Below, piece after piece: positions 1 to 6,666 of a stretch of 6,949 nt of DNA. Position 1 is the first letter of the stretch, and each line of letters begins with the position of its first letter. The DNA is from Alphaproteobacteria bacterium (GTDB lineage: Bacteria > Pseudomonadota > Alphaproteobacteria > Rhizobiales > Aestuariivirgaceae). The stretch lies in contig JAHEJE010000162.1 of the NCBI GenBank assembly GCA_024639035.1, forward strand, positions 1 through 6,949, read 5' to 3'. The notes below the pieces were generated by a model that saw nothing but the letters and a program-made list of their open reading frames with translations, had not been told where the DNA came from and ran no database searches. Both the position numbers and the translations under genes were made by a program.

Positions 1-1704
1 CGCGCCGGCTTGAAGGTCGCACGTTCGCTGGGACTTGGCGGACTGAAGGGCGAGGTGGTGGCCGGGCCGAAAAAGGTGCTCAAGACGCAAGCCGAACCGC
101 AGGTGAGTGACTGGCAGACACTGGCCGGCGATGGCTCGGTGCGGGCAATGCACCTCGATGTCGGCCAGGTCAACGAAGCGTTCCGCGCGTCTGGCGATGA
201 ACGGGCCGCCACGCGGCCGGAAAAGGGCGCGCCGGGCGACACCTTCATCGACATGCACGTCGCCCTGATCAGCGTGCCGGAAGTGGGCCTGAGCCTGCTC
301 GGCCCGGCCGAGCACGGCAACCTGCAGACGTGGCTCAAGGACGGCGAGCACGCCATACTGCTGCTCGGCCGCGGGCGCTATTCGTTCAAGGGCTCGGGCT
401 ACGTGCGCGGCGGCATCTTCGACCGCATCCAACTTATCCAGGGCGACAACTCGGTGCGTTTCTTCGACAAGCAGCACCGCCGACTGGGTAAGGTCGCCGC
501 GGAAGGGGCGCCGAGTTTCACCGAACTGGACATGTTCAGGATCCCCGCCGACGCCGAATTCGACCCGGCCAAGCCGTTCCGCATCCAGCTGCTGGTGCAG
601 CGTCCGGTCGGGCCGGTCCAGAAAGCCTTTACAACTTTCGATCTCGGCTACGCGACGCCGGAGCGTTTTCTGGAGACCGTTACGCCACCCGCTTCAGACG
701 CAACCCGGCAGGCCACCGGTGCCGAGGCATCTGATCCTGCTGAACTGTCCCACCTGTGGAAGCGCATCTGGCAGGACAAGTTGCCGGAAGTCATCGTGAT
801 TGCGGTGGCTATCGTCATCCTGACCGGGGCGTTCTTCTTTCAGATGCAACTGACGCGCTCGGAATCGCGCGCCTACTGGTTCCGTATCGGCTTTTTGACC
901 TTCACGCTTTTCTTCATCGGCTGGTACGCCAATGCCCAGCTCTCGGTGGTCAACATCCTGGCCTATTTCTCGGCGCTGACCGCCGGGTTTTCCTGGACGG
1001 CGTTCCTTATGGACCCGCTGATCTTCTGTCTGTGGTTCGCTGTTGCCGCCTCGCTGCTGTTCTGGGGCAGGGGGGTGTTCTGCGGCTGGCTGTGCCCGTT
1101 CGGCGCCCTGCAGGAACTGACCAACCGGCTCGCCAAGCTGGCCCGCATTCCGCAGTACACCGTGCCATGGGGCCTGCATGAACGTCTGTGGCCGCTGAAG
1201 TACATGATCTTCCTCGGGCTGTTCGGCCTGTCGCTTTATTCGCTCGAACTGGCCGAGCGGTTCGCCGAGATCGAGCCGTTCAAGACCGCGATCATCCTGA
1301 AGTTCCAGCGCGACTGGCCCTACGTGCTGTTCGTCGTGGCGCTGCTTGCCGCCGGGCTGTTCATCGAGCGGTTCTATTGCCGTTACCTGTGCCCGCTCGG
1401 CGCGGCGCTGGCCATCCCGGCCCGGTTGCGCATGTTCGACTGGCTCAAGCGCTATCGCGATTGCGGCAGTCCGTGCGCCCGCTGCGCCAAGGAGTGCATG
1501 GTCCAGGCCATCCATCCCGAAGGCAACATCAACCCCAACGAATGCCACCAGTGCCTGCATTGCCAGGTGCTCTACCAGAGCGAGAGCAAATGCCCTGTCT
1601 GCATCAAGAAAGCAGCACAGCGCGCCAAGCTTCTGCGCATGTCACAGCCCGATGTTGCGGGCGGGGCTGCGCGCAAGGCGGCCGACACCCAGGCCGCACA
1701 ATGA
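1..1704 (+). CDS. nosR: NosR, membrane flavo/iron-sulfur protein of nitrous oxide respiration (5' partial)
   Basis: NosR is an inner-membrane protein needed for nosZ expression and for electron supply to, or maintenance of, N2O reductase. The reading frame is open from base 1, so the gene runs off the window; the TTG at base 10 is only an internal codon. About 567 residues are visible against roughly 700-780 for the family. Missing are the N-terminal signal/anchor and most of the periplasmic FMN-binding domain, including the flavinylated threonine. Counting the codon at base 1 as residue 1, a periplasmic region is followed by membrane helices near 262-282, 294-314, 338-355, 399-417 and 441-458. 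Two CxxxCP motifs follow helices: CGWLCP (1081-1098) and CRYLCP (1378-1395). Two ferredoxin-type 4Fe-4S motifs come next, with Cys codons at 1462/1474/1483/1495 and 1543/1552/1561/1591. A further Cys sits at 1600. The gene ends 37 bp before nosZ. Confidence 0.97.
   Translation, partial: RAGLKVARSLGLGGLKGEVVAGPKKVLKTQAEPQVSDWQTLAGDGSVRAMHLDVGQVNEAFRASGDERAATRPEKGAPGDTFIDMHVALISVPEVGLSLLGPAEHGNLQTWLKDGEHAILLLGRGRYSFKGSGYVRGGIFDRIQLIQGDNSVRFFDKQHRRLGKVAAEGAPSFTELDMFRIPADAEFDPAKPFRIQLLVQRPVGPVQKAFTTFDLGYATPERFLETVTPPASDATRQATGAEASDPAELSHLWKRIWQDKLPEVIVIAVAIVILTGAFFFQMQLTRSESRAYWFRIGFLTFTLFFIGWYANAQLSVVNILAYFSALTAGFSWTAFLMDPLIFCLWFAVAASLLFWGRGVFCGWLCPFGALQELTNRLAKLARIPQYTVPWGLHERLWPLKYMIFLGLFGLSLYSLELAERFAEIEPFKTAIILKFQRDWPYVLFVVALLAAGLFIERFYCRYLCPLGAALAIPARLRMFDWLKRYRDCGSPCARCAKECMVQAIHPEGNINPNECHQCLHCQVLYQSESKCPVCIKKAAQRAKLLRMSQPDVAGGAARKAADTQAAQ
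1678..1697 (+). other. GC hairpin at the 3' end of nosR
   Basis: A perfect 6-bp inverted repeat, GCGGCC and GGCCGC, is separated by an 8-nt loop and ends 4 nt before the nosR stop codon. No T-tract follows, so it does not look like an intrinsic terminator. Its place just upstream of the AT-rich nosR-nosZ spacer would suit an mRNA processing or stability element, but that is inference. Hairpins this short are frequent by chance in GC-rich coding DNA. Confidence 0.3.
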
Positions 1705-1726
1705 CGTCGAATTATCATGAAGGCAG

Positions 1727-1734
1727 AAAAGGAG
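1727..1734 (+). promoter_or_regulatory. Strong ribosome binding site of nosZ
   Basis: AAAAGGAG lies 7 nt upstream of the nosZ ATG, inside a 37-bp spacer with 14 G/C bases (about 38%), far below its surroundings. The purine-rich, weakly structured leader favours efficient initiation, as expected for the abundant terminal reductase. It supports the ATG at 1742 as the start. I see no convincing FNR/NnrR-type box or sigma-70 promoter in the spacer. Confidence 0.85.
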
Positions 1735-1741
1735 AATTGTT

Positions 1742-3652
1742 ATGAGTAAGTTGGACCAAAAGGGCGGTTTGAACCGCCGCGACTTGATGGCGGCCGGCGC
1801 CACCGGTGCCCTGCTGGCGGGTTCGGGCGCCACGCTCACCCTGACCGGCGGCGCAGCGCGCGCCGCAGACGGCCCGGCAGCCCACCTTTCGCCGGGCGAG
1901 CTGGATGAATACTACGGCTTCTGGTCGTCGGGCCAGACCGGCGAGGTGCGTATTCTCGGTGTGCCGTCGATGCGCGAACTGATGCGCATTCCGGTGTTCA
2001 ACCGCTGTTCGGCCACCGGTTGGGGACAGACCAACGAGTCCAAGAAAATCCTCACCGAAGGCCTGCTGCCCGGAACCAAGGCCTATCTGGCGGCTCAGGG
2101 CATGGAGACCTATGACAACGGCGACCTGCACCACCCGCACATGTCGTTCACCGACGGCACCTATGACGGGCGCTATCTGTTCATGAACGACAAGGCCAAC
2201 ACCCGTGTTGCCCGGGTGCGTTGCGACGTGATGAAGTGCGACAAGATCATCGAGATCCCCAACGCGCACGACATCCACGGCATGCGGCCGCAGAAGTTCC
2301 CGCGCACCGGCTATGTGTTCGCCAACGGCGAGCATGAAGCCCCGCTGGTCAACGACGGCAAGGTGCTGGATGACCCGTCGCAGTATGTCAACATCTTCTC
2401 CGCCATCGACGGTGACACGATGGAGGTCGCCTGGCAGGTGATCGTCTCGGGCAACCTCGACAACACCGACTGCGACTACCAGGGCAAATACGCCTTCTCG
2501 ACCAGCTACAACTCGGAAATGGGCATGAACCTGGCCGAGATGACGGCATCGGAAACCGACCATGTCGTGGTGTTCAACATCAAGGAAATCGAGGCCGGTA
2601 TCGCGGCGGGCGACTTCCAGGAGTTGAACGGCGTCAAGGTCATCGATGGGCGCAAGGAAAAGAACAAGAACTATACCCGCTACATCCCGATCCCCAACTC
2701 GCCGCACGGTGTCAACACCGCGCCCGACAAGAAGCACGTGGTGATCAACGGCAAGCTGTCGCCGACCGTATCGGTGATCGACGTGACCAAGGTCGATGCG
2801 CTGTTTGCCGACAACGCCGATCCGCGCTCGTGCATCGTCGCCGAACCGGAACTGGGCCTCGGCCCGCTCCACACCGCTTACGACGGCAAGGGCAATGCCT
2901 TCACGACGTTGTTCCTCGACAGCCAGGTGGTGAAGTGGAACATCGACAAGGCGATCCGCAAGTTCGCCGGTGAGGACGTCGACCCGATCATCTCCAAGGT
3001 CGATGTGCACTACCAGCCGGGCCACAATTCGACCTCGATGGGCGAGACCGCCGAGGCCGACGGCAAATGGCTGATCTCGATGAACAAGTTCTCCAAGGAC
3101 CGCTTCCTCAATGTCGGCCCACTTAAGCCGGAGTGCGAACAGCTCATCGACATCGCCTCGGACGATATGAAGGTGGTACATGACGGTGCGACCTTTGCCG
3201 AGCCGCATGACAGCATCCTCGTGCACCGCTCCAAGGTGAACCCGGCCGTCGTGTGGGACCGCAACGACCCGATGTGGGAAGACGCCCGCAAGCAGGCCGC
3301 CGCCGACGGTGTCGACCTGGAGGAGGGCGCCGAGGAGCCGATCCGTGACGGCAACAAGGTGCGCATCTACATGACCTCGACCGCGCCGACCTTCTCGCTG
3401 GAGAAGTTCACCGTCAAGCAGGGCGATGAGGTGACGGTCTATGTCACCAACCTGGACGACATCGATGACCTGACGCACGGCTTCTGCCTGGCCAACTTCG
3501 GCATCGCCATGGAGATCGGGCCGCAAGCCACCGCGTCGGTGACCTTCGTTGCCGAGCGTCCTGGTGTACACTGGTACTACTGCCAGTGGTTCTGCCATGC
3601 CCTGCACATGGAAATGCGCGGCCGCATGTTCGTCGAGCCACGCGCTTCGTAA
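1742..3652 (+). CDS. nosZ: Nitrous-oxide reductase NosZ, clade I, Tat-exported
   Basis: NosZ is the periplasmic homodimeric copper enzyme that reduces N2O to N2, the last step of denitrification. The 636-residue product has the usual family length. A twin-arginine signal (NRRDLM, residues 11-16, then a hydrophobic stretch and AARAAD near 38-43) marks a folded, Tat-exported precursor and clade I. The N-terminal seven-bladed propeller domain carries all seven CuZ histidines, assigned from motifs and from spacing known in Pseudomonas NosZ: H130 and H131 (DLHHPH), H179 (HDIHG), H322 (SPHGVN), H377 (GPLHTAY), H428 (YQPGH) and H489 (AEPHD). The C-terminal cupredoxin domain (about 540-636) holds the CuA site: H579, C614, W616, C618, H622 and M625 in CQWFCHALHMEM. 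With no missing ligand, frameshift or internal stop, the enzyme should be active once its copper sites are assembled by the NosDFY and NosL proteins encoded next to it. Confidence 0.99.
   Translation: MSKLDQKGGLNRRDLMAAGATGALLAGSGATLTLTGGAARAADGPAAHLSPGELDEYYGFWSSGQTGEVRILGVPSMRELMRIPVFNRCSATGWGQTNESKKILTEGLLPGTKAYLAAQGMETYDNGDLHHPHMSFTDGTYDGRYLFMNDKANTRVARVRCDVMKCDKIIEIPNAHDIHGMRPQKFPRTGYVFANGEHEAPLVNDGKVLDDPSQYVNIFSAIDGDTMEVAWQVIVSGNLDNTDCDYQGKYAFSTSYNSEMGMNLAEMTASETDHVVVFNIKEIEAGIAAGDFQELNGVKVIDGRKEKNKNYTRYIPIPNSPHGVNTAPDKKHVVINGKLSPTVSVIDVTKVDALFADNADPRSCIVAEPELGLGPLHTAYDGKGNAFTTLFLDSQVVKWNIDKAIRKFAGEDVDPIISKVDVHYQPGHNSTSMGETAEADGKWLISMNKFSKDRFLNVGPLKPECEQLIDIASDDMKVVHDGATFAEPHDSILVHRSKVNPAVVWDRNDPMWEDARKQAAADGVDLEEGAEEPIRDGNKVRIYMTSTAPTFSLEKFTVKQGDEVTVYVTNLDDIDDLTHGFCLANFGIAMEIGPQATASVTFVAERPGVHWYYCQWFCHALHMEMRGRMFVEPRAS
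1763..1778 (+). repeat. Inverted repeat over the Tat-motif codons of nosZ
   Basis: GGCGGTT and AACCGCC form a perfect 7-bp dyad around a 2-nt centre, from the 22nd to the 37th base of nosZ. As RNA it would fold as a GGCGG/CCGCC stem with a six-base loop. It covers the codons for Gly-Gly-Leu-Asn-Arg and part of the second Arg of the twin-arginine motif. It could be a chance result of codon choice, a start-proximal mRNA hairpin, or a protein-binding dyad; the sequence alone cannot decide. Confidence 0.35.
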
Positions 3653-3656
3653 GGTG
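3651..3656 (+). promoter_or_regulatory. Modest ribosome binding site of nosD
   Basis: AAGGTG overlaps the last two bases of the nosZ stop codon and extends into the 10-bp nosZ-nosD gap, with 6-8 nt to the ATG at 3663. It matches the Shine-Dalgarno consensus less well than the nosZ site, consistent with assembly factors being needed in smaller amounts than the enzyme. It supports the chosen nosD start. Confidence 0.55.
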
Positions 3657-3662
3657 TGAAAC

Positions 3663-4931
3663 ATGACCGCGCGCGCACTACTCCTGTCAGCCGTTCTGCT
3701 GGGCCTCGCGGCCCAAACGGCGGCGGCTGCCGAGATTTCGGTCCCGGCGGGCAGGGGTGAACTTGCGCGCGCGATTGCAACAGCGCAGCCGGGGGACACC
3801 CTCCGGCTGCAATCCGGCGTCCATCAAGGTGGCGTCGTCATCGATCGGTCATTGGCTTTGATCGGCCAAGACGGTGCCGAGGTGAAGGGGCCCGGCGCGG
3901 GCACGGTGATCACCGTTGAAGCGCCCGACGTGCGTATATCGGGGTTGACGGTCTCAGGCTCGGGTTCGTCGCATGAAACGCTCGACTCCGGCATCAAACT
4001 GACCAAGAAGGCCCAGCGGGCACAGGTCGCCGGCAACACGGTAACCGGCAACCTGCACGGCATCGACATTCACGGTGCCCGCGATGCCCTTGTGTCCGGC
4101 AACACCATCACCGGCCGCCGCGGCAAGCGCATGAACCAGCGCGGCAACGGCATCTATGTCTGGAACGCCCCCGGCGCCACGGTTGCAGGCAACACCGTGC
4201 GCTACGGCCGCGACGGCATCTTCGTCAACACCAGCCACCACAACACATTCCGCGACAACACGTTCTCCGACCTGCGCTTTGCCGTGCATTACATGCACGC
4301 CAATGACAGCACCGTGAGCGGCAATGTCTCGCGCAACAACCATCTCGGCTACGCGCTGATGTTCTCCAGCCGCCTGAAAGTCCAGGGGAACAGCTCGACC
4401 GGCGACCGCGATCACGGCATCATGCTGAACTACGCCAACGATGCACTGGTTGAGGGCAATGTCGTGCGCAATGGCGGCCGCAAGTGCCTGTTCATGTACA
4501 ACGCCAACAAGAACGTCATCCGCGGCAACCGCTTCGAGAGTTGCCCGATCGGCATCCACTTCACCGCCGGCTCGGAACGCAATGCCTTTTCCGGCAATGC
4601 CTTTATCGCCAACCGCACCCAGGTCAAATATGTCGGCAGCCGCAACCACGAATGGAGTGCCGAGGGCCGCGGCAACTACTGGAGCGACCACGCCTCGTTC
4701 GATTTGAACGGCGACGGCCTGGCCGACCAGGCCTTCCGCCCCAACGACCGCATGGACGAGGTGCTGTGGACGCAACCGGCAGCGCGCTGGCTGCTCGGCT
4801 CGCCGGCCATGCAGCTGTTGCGCTGGGCCCAGCGCGAGTTCCCCGCCTTGCTGCCCGGCGGCGTTATCGACAGCGCGCCGCTGATGCGGCCGCAGGCGAT
4901 GGCCGCCAACCTCGAGGGCAACCGGCAATGA
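3663..4931 (+). CDS. nosD: NosD, periplasmic copper-handling beta-helix protein
   Basis: NosD is the periplasmic subunit of the NosDFY complex, which receives copper from NosL and delivers it for CuZ assembly in NosZ. The 422-residue product opens with a Sec signal peptide: one Arg at position 4, a hydrophobic core at 5-19 and a likely cleavage after AAA at residue 23. Residues about 30-325 are a right-handed parallel beta-helix of the carbohydrate-binding/sugar-hydrolase (CASH) type, shown by repeated 20-25-residue turns ending in GN or DN steps (VAGNTV, VSGNTI, VAGNTV, FRDNTF, VSGNV, VQGN, VEGNV, IRGNR, FSGNAF). The C-terminal part has the family motifs RGNYWSDH (336-343), FDLNGDGLAD (346-355) and RPNDRMDEVLW (359-369), then QLLRWAQREFP. 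The start lies 10 bp after the nosZ stop and fits the signal peptide exactly. The stop overlaps the nosF start as ATGA. Confidence 0.97.
   Translation: MTARALLLSAVLLGLAAQTAAAAEISVPAGRGELARAIATAQPGDTLRLQSGVHQGGVVIDRSLALIGQDGAEVKGPGAGTVITVEAPDVRISGLTVSGSGSSHETLDSGIKLTKKAQRAQVAGNTVTGNLHGIDIHGARDALVSGNTITGRRGKRMNQRGNGIYVWNAPGATVAGNTVRYGRDGIFVNTSHHNTFRDNTFSDLRFAVHYMHANDSTVSGNVSRNNHLGYALMFSSRLKVQGNSSTGDRDHGIMLNYANDALVEGNVVRNGGRKCLFMYNANKNVIRGNRFESCPIGIHFTAGSERNAFSGNAFIANRTQVKYVGSRNHEWSAEGRGNYWSDHASFDLNGDGLADQAFRPNDRMDEVLWTQPAARWLLGSPAMQLLRWAQREFPALLPGGVIDSAPLMRPQAMAANLEGNRQ
4914..4918 (+). promoter_or_regulatory. Ribosome binding site of nosF
   Basis: GAGGG, within the last nosD codons, lies 9 nt upstream of the ATG at 4928. 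It decides the nosF start: the frame stays open much further upstream, but that extension is an Arg/Pro-rich shadow of nosD and the ATP-binding-cassette fold begins just after this ATG. Confidence 0.6.
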
Positions 4932-5839
4932 ACGACGTGCTGCTCGATATCCGGGGGGTGACCAAGCGCTTCGGCGCGGTACGGGCGCTGGATGATGTTT
5001 CATTGCAGCTCAGGGCCGGCGAGCGGCTTGCTCTGCTCGGCCACAACGGCGCCGGCAAGACCACCCTGTTTCGCGCCATTCTCGGGTTCATCGCACCGGA
5101 CAGCGGCAGCCTGTCGATTGCCGGACATGCCCCCGGCGTGCTGCAGGCGCGCCGGACGATCGCCTTCCTGCCGGAAAACGTCGCCTTTCCCAAGGCCCTG
5201 ACGGGTCGCGAGGTCATCGCCCTGTTCGCCCGCCTCAAGGGCGAGCCGGTATCCGCTGCCGACGATGCCATGGCCCGTGTCGGGCTGGCCGATGCCGCCG
5301 ACCGTCGCTCCGGCACCTACTCCAAGGGCATGCGCCAGCGCCTCGGGCTTGCCCAGGCGCTGCTCGGCAGGCCGCGCCTGCTGGTGCTCGATGAACCGAC
5401 CAGCGGCCTCGATCCGTTGTCACGCAACGATCTTTACGCCATTCTCGCCGAGATATCGCAGTCCGGCGCAGCGATCCTGCTGTCGTCGCATTCCCTCACT
5501 GAGGTGGAAGCCGAGACCGACCGCGTCTCGATCATGCGCTCGGGCCGTGTCGTCGCCGATGCCAGCCTGCGCAGCCTGCATCAGGATGCCGGGCTGCCGA
5601 TCCGCATCCGCGTCAAGGCGAGCGACGAAACCATCGGCGAGGTCAGCGGCACCCTCGGCGGCACCCGCCTCAATGGCGCTTCACTGGAACTGCTGTGCCC
5701 GGCCAGCGACAAGATGGCCCGGCTGGCGGCGATCTCACGGCTCGGTGAAAAGGTCATCGACGTCGATATCTCCACACCGAGCCTCGATGATGTCTACCGG
5801 CATTTCTCAGCCCGCGATGGCAGGGAGGACCGGCAGTGA
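4928..5839 (+). CDS. nosF: NosF, ABC-transporter ATPase of the NosDFY complex
   Basis: NosF is the cytoplasmic ATPase that powers NosDFY during copper-site maturation of NosZ. The 303-residue product is a single nucleotide-binding domain of normal family length. Visible motifs are Walker A GHNGAGKTT (38-46), a Q-loop segment in which Glu83 (AFLPEN) takes the place of the usual Gln, the signature YSKGMRQR (131-138), Walker B LLVLDEP (151-157) with catalytic Glu156, a D-loop SGLDP, and the H-loop His188 in LLSSHS. A C-terminal extension (about 222-303) with a mixed alpha/beta pattern follows, as in other ABC-2-type ATPases. The ATG overlaps the nosD stop (ATGA) and the stop overlaps the nosY GTG start (GTGA), so translation of the three genes is probably coupled. 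The immediate partners NosD and NosY distinguish it from a generic drug- or Na-export ATPase. Confidence 0.97.
   Translation: MNDVLLDIRGVTKRFGAVRALDDVSLQLRAGERLALLGHNGAGKTTLFRAILGFIAPDSGSLSIAGHAPGVLQARRTIAFLPENVAFPKALTGREVIALFARLKGEPVSAADDAMARVGLADAADRRSGTYSKGMRQRLGLAQALLGRPRLLVLDEPTSGLDPLSRNDLYAILAEISQSGAAILLSSHSLTEVEAETDRVSIMRSGRVVADASLRSLHQDAGLPIRIRVKASDETIGEVSGTLGGTRLNGASLELLCPASDKMARLAAISRLGEKVIDVDISTPSLDDVYRHFSARDGREDRQ
5822..5829 (+). promoter_or_regulatory. Ribosome binding site of nosY
   Basis: AGGGAGGA ends 6 nt before the GTG at 5836 and lies within the last codons of nosF. This good match decides in favour of the GTG start, which also gives the family-typical amphipathic N-terminus before the first membrane helix. 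Confidence 0.75.
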
Positions 5840-6666
5840 TCGCCCACATCCAGGCCATTGCGGCAACCGAATGGCGCATCGGCATGCGCAACCGCTGGGT
5901 GTTGCTGGCGACCTGCCTGCTGCTGCTGTTCTCGCTGGTGCTGGCCTTTCTCGGTGCTGCCCCGGTTGGCGAGGTCAAGGCGGGGCGGCTGAGTGTGACC
6001 ATCGCCAGCCTGACGACTTTGTCGGTCTATCTCGTGCCGCTGATTTCGTTGCTGTTGACCTTCGACACCATCGCCGGCGAAAGCGAGCGCGGCACGCTGC
6101 CGTTGCTGCTCGCCACGCCGGTATCGCGTTCAAGTGTCATTGCCGGCAAATTCCTCGGCCACGTTGCCGTGCTTGCCCTGGCGATCACTGTCGGCTTTGG
6201 GATTGCCGGCGGGTTGGTGTTGGCGCTGTATGGTGGTACGGCAACTGACATTGCAGCGCTTGTCAGGCTTACCGCAACGGCCATCGCGCTTGGCGCGGCG
6301 TTCTGCGCAATCGGCACGATCATCAGCGCCAGCACGCGCCAGTCCGGCACCGCGGCAGCCCTTGCCATTGCCGTGTGGCTGATCGCCGTGGTGCTGTACG
6401 ATCTCGGCCTCCTCGGCCTGTTGATCAGCGCCGGCGAGGGAACTTTTGCCCGCACCATTTTCCCCTGGCTGTTGCTGGCCAACCCGGCCGATGCCTTCCG
6501 GCTTTACAACCTGTCGGCGCTCGACCTCGGCAGCACGGCGACCGGCATCGCCGGGGCAGCCGATGGTTTGACCTTCCCACCCATTGTCGCACTCGGTGTT
6601 ATTGGTTTGTGGATCATCGCGTCCCTTACCACCGCCATCGCCGTGTTCAGGAGGGTGGAGCCATGA
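5836..6666 (+). CDS. nosY: NosY, ABC-2-type membrane permease of the NosDFY complex
   Basis: NosY is the inner-membrane subunit that couples ATP hydrolysis by NosF to periplasmic NosD during CuZ assembly. The 276-residue product begins at GTG. It has an amphipathic N-terminal segment (EWRIGMRNRW, 12-21) and six predicted membrane helices near 21-41, 54-76, 108-132, 140-165, 171-197 and 249-271. The cytoplasmic loop after helix 2 carries the ABC-2 permease motif GESERGTLPLLLATPVSRSS (81-100), expected to contact NosF. A second family motif, NPADAFRLYNL (216-226), lies in the long loop before the last helix. The start overlaps nosF by 4 nt and the stop overlaps nosL by 4 nt (ATGA). The substrate moved, if any, is debated for this family: a sulfur species for CuZ has been proposed, and force transmission to NosD is also supported. 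Confidence 0.96.
   Translation: MIAHIQAIAATEWRIGMRNRWVLLATCLLLLFSLVLAFLGAAPVGEVKAGRLSVTIASLTTLSVYLVPLISLLLTFDTIAGESERGTLPLLLATPVSRSSVIAGKFLGHVAVLALAITVGFGIAGGLVLALYGGTATDIAALVRLTATAIALGAAFCAIGTIISASTRQSGTAAALAIAVWLIAVVLYDLGLLGLLISAGEGTFARTIFPWLLLANPADAFRLYNLSALDLGSTATGIAGAADGLTFPPIVALGVIGLWIIASLTTAIAVFRRVEP
6649..6654 (+). promoter_or_regulatory. Ribosome binding site of nosL
   Basis: A perfect AGGAGG lies 8 nt before the nosL ATG, inside the last nosY codons. Together with the ATGA overlap it suggests nosL can initiate strongly on its own as well as by coupling. Confidence 0.8.

Noticed and set aside
10..12. TTG as a start codon of nosR
   Set aside because: No ribosome binding site can be seen, the frame continues to the window edge, and a start here would remove the signal/anchor and flavin-binding part of NosR.
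694..1560. Antisense open frame (about 288 codons) opposite nosR
   Set aside because: Low-complexity Gln/Glu/Arg/Pro-rich translation opposite the conserved membrane and iron-sulfur part of NosR; no independent signal for a gene.
1717..1749. Ten-codon open frame (MKAEKENCYE) overlapping the nosZ start, as a possible leader peptide
   Set aside because: It contains the nosZ ribosome binding site, has no good one of its own, and very short frames of this kind are common by chance.
1751..1759. TTGGACCAA as an FNR/NnrR-type operator near the nosZ start
   Set aside because: The half-sites are separated by only one base and lie inside the coding region. FNR-family boxes need about four bases between TTGAT-like half-sites.
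3641..3675. CGCGC/GCGCG pairing around the nosD start as a regulatory hairpin or terminator
   Set aside because: A five-base alternating CG stem with a loop of about 25 nt is weak and expected by chance at this GC content; no T-tract follows.
1715..3799. Very long antisense open frame (about 694 codons) opposite nosZ
   Set aside because: It mirrors an unmistakable conserved gene on the + strand. In GC-rich DNA, reverse frames of strongly codon-biased genes lack stops. The translation is His/Val/Arg/Gly-rich, without recognisable domains.
4484..4927. Possible N-terminal extension of nosF
   Set aside because: The frame is open, but the translation is an Arg/Pro-rich shadow of nosD. The ATP-binding fold, a ribosome binding site and the ATGA overlap all point to the ATG at 4928.
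3954..5003. Antisense open frame (about 349 codons) opposite nosD and the nosF start
   Set aside because: Shadow of the nosD codon bias. The Ala/Val/Asp-rich repetitive translation simply reflects the beta-helix repeats read backwards.
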